DNA of 64,000 bases from Listeria_A hofi (lineage in GTDB: Bacteria; Bacillota; Bacilli; Lactobacillales; Listeriaceae). Of the stretch, positions 25,120 to 33,187 are shown one piece after another. The stretch is taken from contig NZ_CAUYTL010000002.1 in the NCBI RefSeq assembly GCF_963575615.1, positions 1 to 64,000 on the forward strand, in the 5' to 3' direction. Each line of letters opens with the position of its first letter. Position 1 is the first letter of the stretch. The position numbers and the translations under genes are program-made. The notes beneath the pieces are model-generated. The model ran no database searches. It was not told the DNA's origin and saw nothing but the letters and a program-made list of their open reading frames with translations.

Positions 25120-26148
25120 ATGAAAGTATCGATTATTGGAGCAACGGGTTATGGAGGGCTTGAATTACTTCGACTGTTGTATCAACATCCGCATGTGGAG
25201 ATTGTATCCTTGCATAGTTTCTCCACTCAGACGGAAGATATTTCAAGTTTTTATCCGCATTTACATACGGTGTATCATCACGAGTTAGCTGAGATTGATG
25301 CAGCCAAAATTGCAGAGGAGAGTGATGCGGTTTTTCTTGCTACGCCTAGCGGGGTTGCGAAGGAGGCAGCACAACCGTTTATCGATGCCGGGATGAAGGT
25401 AATTGATTTATCTGGGGATTTTAGATTATCGAAGGAGAAATATGAGAAGTGGTATAATAAGGATGCTGCACCGATTGCTTACTTGAATCAAGCAGAATAT
25501 GGTTTAGCGGAATGGCGAGAAAACGTGGATACGACGTTTATTTCGAATCCGGGGTGCTATGCGACAGCAACTTTACTCGGTTTGGCCCCACTTGTGATAC
25601 ACGGTAAGGTGGAGGCGGATTCAATTATTGTTGATGCGAAATCGGGTATTTCTGGGGCAGGTAAGACGCCAAGTGCGAACACGCATTTTCCAGAGACGAA
25701 TGAGAACATGACACTGTATCGGATGAATCAACATCAGCATATCCCAGAAATTATTAGGCAACTGCGAGTATGGGATGCGGGGATTGACGCGATTACATTC
25801 TCAACGTCGCTTATTCCAGTGACACGAGGCATTTTTGCAACCATTTATGTGCGAGCAAAAGGAGTAACGTCGACAGATGAGCTACTGGCGTTATACCGAG
25901 AAAGTTATGAAGGAAAGCCATTTGTGCGTATTCAGGACCGAGATGTTTATCCAACGCTTAAGCAGGTGACGGCTTCGAATTTCTGTGATATTGGGCTTTG
26001 TTATAATGAGCGGACGAATATGATTACGATTGTTGTAGTGATTGATAATTTGGTTAAGGGGGCTGCGGGACAAGCGATTCAGAATTTGAATTTGATGGCT
26101 GGGTTTGATGAGACGGCCGGGCTTGATTTTATACCGGTTTATCCTTGA
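25120..26148 (+). CDS. argC: N-acetyl-gamma-glutamyl-phosphate reductase
   Basis: The 342-residue NADPH enzyme has the Rossmann motif GATGYGGLELLRLL at the N-terminus, the catalytic Cys in FISNPGCYATA and a late conserved His region. It makes N-acetylglutamate semialdehyde in arginine synthesis. It is the first gene of argCJBDF and follows GAAGGGTGGG. Confidence 0.97.
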   Translation: MKVSIIGATGYGGLELLRLLYQHPHVEIVSLHSFSTQTEDISSFYPHLHTVYHHELAEIDAAKIAEESDAVFLATPSGVAKEAAQPFIDAGMKVIDLSGDFRLSKEKYEKWYNKDAAPIAYLNQAEYGLAEWRENVDTTFISNPGCYATATLLGLAPLVIHGKVEADSIIVDAKSGISGAGKTPSANTHFPETNENMTLYRMNQHQHIPEIIRQLRVWDAGIDAITFSTSLIPVTRGIFATIYVRAKGVTSTDELLALYRESYEGKPFVRIQDRDVYPTLKQVTASNFCDIGLCYNERTNMITIVVVIDNLVKGAAGQAIQNLNLMAGFDETAGLDFIPVYP

Positions 26149-26164
26149 TTTAGGGGGAAATGTG

Positions 26165-27391
26165 ATGGAGAAATTATTGGAAAAAGAGGATTGGATAACG
26201 GTGGAAAATGGTACAATCGCAACTCCACTAGGGTTTTATGCAGACGGCAAGCATTGTGGGTTAAAGCGTAAAAAGAAAGATATCGGCATTATTTTTTCGG
26301 AAACACCAGCAGAGTCAGCGGCGGTTTATACGATGAACCAAATGCAAGCAGCGCCGATTTTTATAACAAAGGATAGCTTGGCGGCGAATCAGACATTGCA
26401 GGCAATTGTTGTGAATAGTGGTGTTGCGAACGCATGTACAGGGAAACGAGGTTTGGAAGATGGTTTTGCAATGCGAGCGATGGCAGCAAAACATCTAGGG
26501 GTTGAAGAAACGAGTGTTGCAGTAGCCTCAACCGGCGTAATCGGTGACTATTTGCCAATGGAAAAATTGGCGACGGGAATCGCAGCGTTAGAGTTGAAAT
26601 CAGGCATTAGCAGTGATTTTCATGAAGCAATATTAACAACGGATACAGTACAAAAAGAACTTACACTACAAGCAGAAATCGGCGGTAAGGTCATTACGAT
26701 ATCGGGCGTGGCAAAAGGTTCTGGAATGATTCATCCGAATATGGCAACGATGCTTTCGTTCATCACGACAGATGCAGCTGTCTCGGCTGAATTATTGCAA
26801 AAATTACTAAAACAAAAAGTAGACCAAACTTTCAATCAAATAACGGTGGATGGTGATACGTCAACGAATGATATGGTCATCGTGATGGCTAATGGTTGCG
26901 CTGGAAATACAGCCTTTTCTGATGGCACGCCAGAATTTATCGCATTTGCAAAAATGTTTTATGCAGTTTGTCAGCATTTAGCGAAAAGTATTGCAAGAGA
27001 TGGAGAAGGTGCTACGAAACTCATCGAAGCACGAGTCAAAGGGGCAACATCAAAAGAAGACGCTCGAATGATTGCGAAGCAGATTGTATCTTCTAGCCTT
27101 GTGAAAACCGCAATGTTTGGTGAGGATGCAAATTGGGGTCGGATTATTTGCGCAATTGGCTACAGTGGGGGACGTTTTTCACCAGATAATATTACGATTA
27201 AAATTGGCGATACAGTTATTCTAGAAAAAAGTGAGACGGCGAATTATGCGCCAGATTTACTTGCAAGTTATTTGCAAACGGAAAATATTTTAATCGAGGT
27301 CAATCTGCATAGTGGCTTGGAAGACGGGGTGGCTTGGGGATGCGACTTGAGCTATGATTATGTCAAAATAAATGCGTGTTATCGGACATGA
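26165..27391 (+). CDS. argJ: Bifunctional ornithine acetyltransferase / N-acetylglutamate synthase
   Basis: The 408-residue precursor cleaves itself at the Ala-Thr bond in HPNMATMLSF to give alpha and beta chains, the Thr becoming the nucleophile. It recycles acetyl from N-acetylornithine to glutamate. The start is ATG 26165 (or GTG 26162), 3' of TAGGGGG and 16 bases after argC; an in-frame ATG at 26105 lies inside argC without a ribosome site. Confidence 0.96.
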   Translation: MEKLLEKEDWITVENGTIATPLGFYADGKHCGLKRKKKDIGIIFSETPAESAAVYTMNQMQAAPIFITKDSLAANQTLQAIVVNSGVANACTGKRGLEDGFAMRAMAAKHLGVEETSVAVASTGVIGDYLPMEKLATGIAALELKSGISSDFHEAILTTDTVQKELTLQAEIGGKVITISGVAKGSGMIHPNMATMLSFITTDAAVSAELLQKLLKQKVDQTFNQITVDGDTSTNDMVIVMANGCAGNTAFSDGTPEFIAFAKMFYAVCQHLAKSIARDGEGATKLIEARVKGATSKEDARMIAKQIVSSSLVKTAMFGEDANWGRIICAIGYSGGRFSPDNITIKIGDTVILEKSETANYAPDLLASYLQTENILIEVNLHSGLEDGVAWGCDLSYDYVKINACYRT

Positions 27392-27408
27392 TATAAGGGG
27401 TGAATGAG

Positions 27409-28161
27409 ATGAGTGGCATTATTGTTGTGAAAATTGGTGGCATCGCGGGAAGTCATCTACATGAAGGTTTTTTCAATCAGATTAAAACGTGGCAAAAGAA
27501 TGGTAAGCAGGTCGTTCTTGTTCATGGGGGCGGTGTGCAGATTAATAGAATGATGGAGGCTCTGCAGATTCCAGTTGAAACAAAGGCGGGATTGCGAGTT
27601 ACAACGAAAGAGACGCTCGCGGTAACGAAAATGGTCTTGATTGGACAAGTGCAACCGGAAATTGTAACGGCACTTTTAGAGCAACACATCTCGGCGATTG
27701 GTTTACACGCGGGTGATACAGGCTTGATGCAAGCAGAGCAATTATCAGATGGCGACCTTGGATTTGTTGGTGAAATCACACATGTAGAGACGGATTTAAT
27801 TCAAAGCTTAACTGCGAAAAAAATCGTTCCAGTCATTGCTCCTCTTGGCTTAGCAACGGCAACACAATGGCTAAATGTCAACGCAGATTTAGCTGCATGT
27901 GCGGTAGCAGTAGCACTTCAAGCAGAACAATTAATTTTACTGACGGATGTTGCTGGTGTTCTTGATGCGGGAGAAATGATGGAACATATTGACGTTACGG
28001 ACTTGGATGATTTATTCGCAACAGACGTTATCACAGGCGGGATGATTCCAAAGCTTAAAAGTGCGAAAAATGCTGTCATACAAGGCGTTGGGCAAGTAGC
28101 TATTACGAATGAAATCACAAAAAAGGGGACAATAATAAGCGAAGGAGTGAAGATAGGATGA
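27409..28161 (+). CDS. argB: Acetylglutamate kinase
   Basis: The 250-residue amino-acid kinase phosphorylates N-acetylglutamate. It has VVKIGG, VLVHGGGVQINRMM and LLTDVAGVLD typical of the family. It is short, lacking the N-terminal extension of the arginine-inhibited hexameric form. ATG 27409 is preferred over GTG 27400 because AAGGGGTGA overlaps the latter. Overlaps argD by four bases (ATGA). Confidence 0.95.
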   Translation: MSGIIVVKIGGIAGSHLHEGFFNQIKTWQKNGKQVVLVHGGGVQINRMMEALQIPVETKAGLRVTTKETLAVTKMVLIGQVQPEIVTALLEQHISAIGLHAGDTGLMQAEQLSDGDLGFVGEITHVETDLIQSLTAKKIVPVIAPLGLATATQWLNVNADLAACAVAVALQAEQLILLTDVAGVLDAGEMMEHIDVTDLDDLFATDVITGGMIPKLKSAKNAVIQGVGQVAITNEITKKGTIISEGVKIG

Positions 28162-29306
28162 GTAATTTATTTCCAACGTACGCTAAATTTCCTATCGAAA
28201 TTGTAGAAGGAAAGGGAACCGTTGTGAAAGACGCAAATGGGAAGACGTATCTGGACTTTACATCAGGCATTGCTGTATGTAATTTGGGGCATTGTCACGA
28301 AATAGTTCTAGACGCTGTGCAAAAACAGCTTAGCCAAATTTGGCATACATCGAACCTATTTGAAAGTAATATTCAAGAGCAAGTAGCGACAAAGCTAACG
28401 GCAAATAGTGAGCGTGTCGTGTTTTTCTGTAATAGTGGGGCTGAGGCTAATGAAGCTGCGTTAAAATTAGCTAAAAAACATACAGGTCGCGATGAAATTA
28501 TCACATTTCAGCAGTCGTTTCACGGCCGAACAATCGCAACGATGACAGCGACGGGGCAAGGGAAAATACATGATGGTTTTGGTGCACTTCTCCCAGGTTT
28601 TACATACTTACCATACAATGATTTAGATATGCTAAAGAATACGATTTCGGCAAAAACAGCAGCGGTTATGCTAGAAGTTATTCAAGGCGAAGGCGGAGTT
28701 CTTCCGGCAACACGAGAATTTCTAGCTGGAGCATCCGAACTATGCCAAAAACATGGTGCCTTACTTATTATCGATGAAGTTCAAACTGGAATGGGCCGTA
28801 CTGGAAAACGTTTTGCATTTGAGCATGCAGGCATTGAACCAGACATTTTTACACTGGCAAAAGGGCTTGGTAACGGCTTGCCTGTAGGCGCAATGGTTGG
28901 ATCATCCGAGCTGGCTGCAACATTTGGACCTGGCGTTCACGGCTCGACATTTGGTGGGAATAAAATCGCGATGGCGGCGGCGGATGCGGTGATTGATATT
29001 ATTTTTGATGAGGCATTCCTGGCTGATGTAGCCGAAAAAGGAGTTTTTTTTCAACAGCTTCTTGCCGAAAAACTGGCCACGCATGTCGTTGGAATTCGTG
29101 GAAATGGATTGATGATCGGGATTGAATTAGAAACAGAGGCAGGATCTGCTGTCAAGGCGCTACAAGAACAAGGATTGCTGACATTAACGGCTGGGTTGAA
29201 TGTATTGCGAATTCTACCACCATTAACGGTGACGAAAGAAGAACTATTACATGCAGCGAATTTGATAGAATCCGTTTTAATAAAACAGGAAGTAGGGATG
29301 CAATAA
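28158..29306 (+). CDS. argD: Acetylornithine aminotransferase
   Basis: The 382-residue class III PLP aminotransferase has the PLP lysine in TLAKGLGNGLP, FCNSGAEANEAALK and IIDEVQTGMGRTG. It converts N-acetylglutamate semialdehyde to N-acetylornithine. Translationally coupled on both sides: ATGA with argB and TAATG with argF. Confidence 0.97.
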   Translation: MSNLFPTYAKFPIEIVEGKGTVVKDANGKTYLDFTSGIAVCNLGHCHEIVLDAVQKQLSQIWHTSNLFESNIQEQVATKLTANSERVVFFCNSGAEANEAALKLAKKHTGRDEIITFQQSFHGRTIATMTATGQGKIHDGFGALLPGFTYLPYNDLDMLKNTISAKTAAVMLEVIQGEGGVLPATREFLAGASELCQKHGALLIIDEVQTGMGRTGKRFAFEHAGIEPDIFTLAKGLGNGLPVGAMVGSSELAATFGPGVHGSTFGGNKIAMAAADAVIDIIFDEAFLADVAEKGVFFQQLLAEKLATHVVGIRGNGLMIGIELETEAGSAVKALQEQGLLTLTAGLNVLRILPPLTVTKEELLHAANLIESVLIKQEVGMQ

Positions 29307-30244
29307 TGGTATATCCTAAAGAAGCAACTAAAGGAAAAGATATGTTGAGCTTGTTGGAATGGAGCAACGAAGAGATTGAAGAATTGGTGCAGTTAGCGCT
29401 GGCGATTAAGACAAATCCGGCGCATTATAGCCATACTTTAAGTGGTCAGATTTTAGGAATGATTTTTGATAAGTCATCGACGCGGACGAGGGTTTCTTTT
29501 GAAGCAGGGATGTTGCAATTAGGTGGACAGGCGATTGTAATGTCCTCAAAGGAATTGCAGATTGGGCGTGGTGAGCCGATTAAAGATACAGCGCACGTTT
29601 TGAGCGAGTATATCAATGCCGTAATGATTCGCACGTTTAGCCATGAAGGTGTAGAGGAGCTTGCTGAGCACGCATCGATTCCAATTATTAATGGGCTGAC
29701 AGATTTGCACCATCCATGTCAAGCACTTGCCGACTTGCTGACAATTTTAGAAGTGAAACATACATTTGATGGGGTAAAGCTTGCGTATATTGGAGATGGA
29801 AATAACGTTTGCCATTCCTTATTACTTGCCGCAGCTATGGTTGGATTAGATATTTCGTGTGCAATGCCTGCAGGATATGAGCCGAATCCGCAAGTTCTAG
29901 ATCAAGCGCTACAGCTTGCTACTAAAACAGGTGCAAAAATACAAATCACAACCGATCCAGTTGTTGCGGTTACTGATGCTGACTTTGTATATACAGACGT
30001 CTGGACGAGCATGGGACAAGAACAAGAAAATGCAAAACGTTTGGCTGATTTTGAAGGTTATGCTGTGACAAAAGGACTAGTAGTGCATGCAAAAGCAGAT
30101 TATCACTTTCTCCACTGCTTGCCGGCGCATCGTGAGGAAGAAGTTTCCTCTGAGGTTATCGATGGGAAACACTCCCTTGTCTACCAACAAGCTGGAAATA
30201 GACTTCATGCGCAAAAAGCTTTATTGGTGATGATTTTAGGATAA
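29306..30244 (+). CDS. argF: Ornithine carbamoyltransferase
   Basis: The 312-residue anabolic OTCase has the carbamoyl-phosphate loop KSSTRTRVSFEAGM, HPCQALADLLT and the ornithine-loop HCLPAHREEEV. It makes citrulline. It ends the arginine operon; no argGH is present in the window, so citrulline conversion is encoded elsewhere. Confidence 0.97.
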   Translation: MVYPKEATKGKDMLSLLEWSNEEIEELVQLALAIKTNPAHYSHTLSGQILGMIFDKSSTRTRVSFEAGMLQLGGQAIVMSSKELQIGRGEPIKDTAHVLSEYINAVMIRTFSHEGVEELAEHASIPIINGLTDLHHPCQALADLLTILEVKHTFDGVKLAYIGDGNNVCHSLLLAAAMVGLDISCAMPAGYEPNPQVLDQALQLATKTGAKIQITTDPVVAVTDADFVYTDVWTSMGQEQENAKRLADFEGYAVTKGLVVHAKADYHFLHCLPAHREEEVSSEVIDGKHSLVYQQAGNRLHAQKALLVMILG

Positions 30245-30280
30245 GTTGAGGAAGTTCTAAATAAACTCGTTGTATTTTAT

Positions 30281-30309
30281 TTGACAGTTCCTATACAGAA
30301 CGATAGAAT
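30281..30309 (+). promoter_or_regulatory. Promoter of the small gene at 30357
   Basis: TTGACA (30281-30286) and TAGAAT (30304-30309), spacer 17. Transcription would begin near 30316, so an ATG at 30318 would be leaderless and the start at 30357 is preferred. Confidence 0.75.
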
Positions 30310-30356
30310 GGAAATGTATGGGAACGTTTAAAATATTAATGGGAGGATGGTTAGGA

Positions 30357-30554
30357 ATGGAGCGTATGATAGCGGTTTTCAAGCGCTTCCAAATAAACAC
30401 AAACTATTTTACTATTCTGAATGAAATTGGAAGTATCAAACTCAAAGTACAAGATGACAAGATACCTAGATTTATTCATACTATAAACACAGAAACGGAT
30501 TTTCGAGCGGCTCTCAGCCCATCAGCGGATTATGTGGAGATAACAAGAACCTAA
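30357..30554 (+). CDS. Small protein of unknown function (65 aa)
   Basis: No family is recognised. The protein starts MERMIAVFKRFQINTNYF and is mixed in charge, without a signal or membrane segment. GGGAGG lies 10 bases before the ATG, a consensus promoter precedes it and a terminator follows, so it is probably a real monocistronic gene. It is the first gene of an accessory patch between argF and nadK. Confidence 0.6.
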   Translation: MERMIAVFKRFQINTNYFTILNEIGSIKLKVQDDKIPRFIHTINTETDFRAALSPSADYVEITRT

Positions 30555-30564
30555 AATGATAGAA

Positions 30565-30601
30565 AAAGATAACCTTGGAGATATTCTGAGGTTATTTTTT
30601 A
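30565..30601 (+). terminator. Intrinsic terminator
   Basis: ATAACCTTGGAGATATTCTG pairs through ATAACCT/AGGTTAT and is followed by TTTTTT. Confidence 0.8.
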
Positions 30602-30680
30602 TGGGGAAGGTGCTTTTCTTAAGTGGTGGATGTATGGTAGGATAGACGAATAATAGAATTAAAGTAGTGGAGTGATAAAA

Positions 30681-31109
30681 TTGGAAATCAAAGTGAAATA
30701 TGCATCAAATCAAGAAGCAAGGCTAAATAAAATCGAACAAGGAGATTGGATTGATTTATACGCGAATGAGGAGGTGCATCTAGCAGCTGGTGATTACAAA
30801 TTAATCGATCTTGGTGTTGCAATGGAGTTACCAGAAGGGCATGAAGCGCATGTTGTACCACGTTCTAGTACGTATAAGCATTTTGGTATTATTCAAACCA
30901 ATAGTATGGGAGTTATTGATGAAAGCTACTGTGGTGAGAATGATTTCTGGAAATTCCCGGCAATCGCAATGCGCGACACCGTTATCGAAAAAGGTGACCG
31001 AATTTGTCAGTTTAGAATTATGGCCAAGATGCCAGAAGTTCGCATCGCTGAAGTTACAACTCTTGGAAATGCGGATCGTGGTGGTATTGGCTCAACTGGG
31101 AAAAAATAA
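30681..31109 (+). CDS. dut: dUTPase (dUTP diphosphatase, trimeric)
   Basis: The 142-residue enzyme hydrolyses dUTP to dUMP, keeping uracil out of DNA. Trimeric dUTPase motifs are visible in order: DLGVAMELPEGHEAHVVPRSS, IQTNSMGVIDESYCGE (catalytic Asp), KGDRICQFRI and the C-terminal arm ADRGGIGSTGK. The TTG start at 30681 follows GTGGAGTG; GTG 30672 would overlap it. The surroundings (small orphans, repeat, HNH-associated protein) suggest a phage-type acquisition. Confidence 0.93.
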   Translation: MEIKVKYASNQEARLNKIEQGDWIDLYANEEVHLAAGDYKLIDLGVAMELPEGHEAHVVPRSSTYKHFGIIQTNSMGVIDESYCGENDFWKFPAIAMRDTVIEKGDRICQFRIMAKMPEVRIAEVTTLGNADRGGIGSTGKK

Positions 31110-31186
31110 ACGAACAGAGAGAACTTTTAGAGTGATATATAGGTATCGCATCTTTATTTCTGACTAGTTAGGGGAGTAATCAGGCC

Positions 31187-31408
31187 ATGCAAAAAGTAGA
31201 AATCAGTTATTATTGCTTGTGCGATGACGAAAATATCGAGCTCGAAATTTTTAAATGTTTCCATCAAAACATGCTTAAAAAGGAGCATCTCGATTATAGT
31301 AATGTGGAAGTTGAGACTCAGTTGTACATAAAATCAGACTCGGAAATCCCGTTTTTAGAAAATAAACTTGTGCATGCAGAACTTGAAGCAAAAGGATTAA
31401 AGGTTTAG
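31187..31408 (+). CDS. Small protein of unknown function (73 aa)
   Basis: The acidic cytoplasmic-type protein begins MQKVEISYYCLCDDENIELE; no family recognised. GGGGAG lies upstream of the ATG. The predicted alternation of strands and helices hints at a small alpha/beta fold, which is inference only. Confidence 0.55.
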   Translation: MQKVEISYYCLCDDENIELEIFKCFHQNMLKKEHLDYSNVEVETQLYIKSDSEIPFLENKLVHAELEAKGLKV

Positions 31409-31448
31409 ACTGTAGAAAAACTACTTCACATGATGTCCCACCAAACTT

Positions 31449-31569
31449 CAGCGTGTCAACAAATGCTTAGTTTCTAGGCAAAAATGAGTACAAGCGCGGA
31501 GCGTACTAGAGTACGTGAGCACTGGAACGGAGTTTTTAACGACGAAAATGAGTGTTTGTTGACACGCTG
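31449..31569 (-). repeat. Dispersed ~121-bp palindromic element, copy B (reverse orientation)
   Basis: Perfect ends CAGCGTGTCAACAAA and TTTGTTGACACGCTG. When reverse-complemented it aligns with the copies at 15428 and 39994: CGTTAAA, TTTGCCTAG and CTAAGCATTTGT are conserved, the apical helix is CGTAC/GTACG, and the flank reads GTTTGGTGGGA. Helix sequences differ from copy A by paired changes. Confidence 0.9.
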
Positions 31570-31580
31570 GATTAAAGGTT

Positions 31581-31609
31581 TTGCCTATCGTTATTGTTAA
31601 TGGTATGAT
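31581..31609 (+). promoter_or_regulatory. Candidate promoter with a ~160-base leader before the HNH-repeat gene
   Basis: TTGCCT (31581-31586) and TATGAT (31604-31609), spacer 17. The transcript would run through the possible short ORF at 31626 to the gene at 31779. Confidence 0.45.
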
Positions 31610-31625
31610 TAGGAGGCGCGGAGGA

Positions 31626-31694
31626 TTGCTCAGCCCAGACGAGTTATCAGCTATTCTTAACGTGGGCATAAGTATCCAGATAGATGCGTTTTGA
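31626..31694 (+). CDS. Possible 22-residue leader ORF or gene remnant
   Basis: TTG-initiated frame after GCGGAGGA with product LLSPDELSAILNVGISIQIDAF (written from its first codon). It lies in the leader of the next gene. It may be a leader peptide, a small protein or debris of a lost gene. Support is only the ribosome-site-like sequence and promoter. Confidence 0.25.
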   Translation: MLSPDELSAILNVGISIQIDAF

Positions 31695-31778
31695 AGCAGA
31701 GAAGTTTTGCGAGAATCTAGAATCATACTAGCGAATGCGACATAAAGTGAAATATTTAATATCGAGAGGTTGATTAAA

Positions 31779-32120
31779 TTGGCGGCAAAAAGATATACGG
31801 ATGAATATTTGATAGAAGAAGTGAATCGGATTACAAAAGTACTTGGCAGGCCACCAATCGGAGCAGCATCAGAATTCCCAGGCGTTGGAGCAGCGACAAA
31901 AAGCTTCGGTTCATGGGAAGAATTTTTGAATGCGGCAGGTTTATCGTTAGTAGCTCCTGAAGGCGAAGGACAGGAGATTAAAGAGCGTTACATTAAAGAG
32001 GCAAAAGAAATTATCAGAATCCTAGGTAGAACACCAAAAATGACGGATTTTGACGATTATCGTATAGTTAAGTATTATTTTGGTAGTTGGCAAGATTTTA
32101 AAGATGCGTGGGAAAAATAA
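31779..32120 (+). CDS. Protein with two homing-endonuclease-associated (HNH) repeats
   Basis: The 113-residue protein consists of two copies of a helical repeat of about 50 residues: EEVNRITKVLGRPPI...FGSWEEFLNAAG and KEAKEIIRILGRTPK...FGSWQDFKDAWE. This is the repeat found beside HNH homing endonucleases, where it helps bind DNA; no nuclease domain is present here. TTG 31779 is chosen as start, 9 bases after AGAGG. It is probably a stand-alone DNA-binding remnant or regulator of unknown target. Confidence 0.7.
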   Translation: MAAKRYTDEYLIEEVNRITKVLGRPPIGAASEFPGVGAATKSFGSWEEFLNAAGLSLVAPEGEGQEIKERYIKEAKEIIRILGRTPKMTDFDDYRIVKYYFGSWQDFKDAWEK

Positions 32121-32123
32121 ACA

Positions 32124-32162
32124 AACGGGCGCGATTTCAGACATTTGGAATCGTGCTTTTTG
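32124..32162 (+). terminator. Intrinsic terminator after the HNH-repeat gene
   Basis: GCGCGATTTC pairs with GGAATCGTGC, followed by TTTTT. Confidence 0.8.
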
Positions 32163-32166
32163 ATAA

Positions 32167-32220
32167 AAATATAAGCTTGTTTGCCATTGTATGAATCGGC
32201 GAACAAGCTTATATTTTTAG
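32167..32220. terminator. Bidirectional terminator, mainly for nadK
   Basis: ATATAAGCTTGTTTGCC pairs with GGCGAACAAGCTTATAT around ATTGTATGAATC; A and T runs flank it. Confidence 0.85.
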
Positions 32221-32223
32221 ATG

Positions 32224-33024
32224 TTACAGGAAATTACGCTTTACTTTATCCCAGAATGAATTATTGTGCAATTTGATAATGTTGACAAATCGATCGCCAA
32301 CTTCTAACTTAATTTCCTCTACATGTTGAATGCTAAGTGCTTCGGAATCCATGCCCATAATCGGGAAGTCATTCACGCCATTCGCTCGCATATCAAGACG
32401 CAATTTACGTTTTGGGCTCAAAATAAATGAAGAGCCAAGAGTACGGAAGCGGTTATTATTAATGGAAGCGAGCTCACTAACTTGCATCGATGGCAGTAAT
32501 GGATCGACAATCGAGCCATTAATTGATTTGTTATAAGCCGTACTTCCAGTTGGTGTTGAAATGACCATGCCATCGCCACGGAACGTTTCAAACAGACTAT
32601 CATTAATATATACATCAATTTGTAGCGTACGAATAATCGAGGAGCGGATATTGAACTCATTTAGAACATAAAAAGCTTTTGAATTGTTCACCGTGCCGTA
32701 AATGGTTGGGTAACGGCGAACAAGCCAGCGATCTTCTGCTGCAGCTTTAATAATTTCATCAATTTGGTGTACGTGAAAATCGCAATATTGTCCAAGTTGT
32801 TCTGTCAAGGCGATACCTGCATATAAACAATCGGAACGGAAACCAGTTTCGCGCACGGATTTCAAGAAGGCCCCATCGCCACCGATACTAATAATCGCCG
32901 TTGCTACTTCGAAATCATCAGTCACTTCAAAACCATATTCTTTGGTTACTTTTTTTAGTTCATCAGCATGTTTCTGTAATTCTTCTGTTTTACGATAAGA
33001 AAAGTAAAAAATTGTTTCAGCCAT
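32224..33024 (-). CDS. nadK: NAD kinase
   Basis: The 266-residue kinase makes NADP from NAD. It has the GGDGAFLKSV ATP/diphosphate motif and STPTGSTAYNKSINGSIVDP, both diagnostic. GGAGG lies upstream of the ATG (minus strand). In Listeria monocytogenes the gene is, from memory, directly beside argF, so the material at 30245-32160 is extra. Confidence 0.96.
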   Translation of the reverse strand: MAETIFYFSYRKTEELQKHADELKKVTKEYGFEVTDDFEVATAIISIGGDGAFLKSVRETGFRSDCLYAGIALTEQLGQYCDFHVHQIDEIIKAAAEDRWLVRRYPTIYGTVNNSKAFYVLNEFNIRSSIIRTLQIDVYINDSLFETFRGDGMVISTPTGSTAYNKSINGSIVDPLLPSMQVSELASINNNRFRTLGSSFILSPKRKLRLDMRANGVNDFPIMGMDSEALSIQHVEEIKLEVGDRFVNIIKLHNNSFWDKVKRNFL

Positions 33025-33187
33025 ACTAAAAACCTCCAGAGTTCTTAATTAATTCAATCTCCATCTCATTATAACACGAATGCTCACTACTAATCTTGTA
33101 AAAAATAAGAATTTTTCAAGTTTCGCTGTAAAAAGTGTTCATTTTCCGTTATGATAGTGCTATGGTAATAAAAAAGGGGGAAAAATT

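Noticed and set aside
30245..32220. Prophage remnant
   Set aside because: dUTPase and an HNH-repeat protein are phage-like, but no integrase, structural or lysis genes and no attachment repeats are seen.
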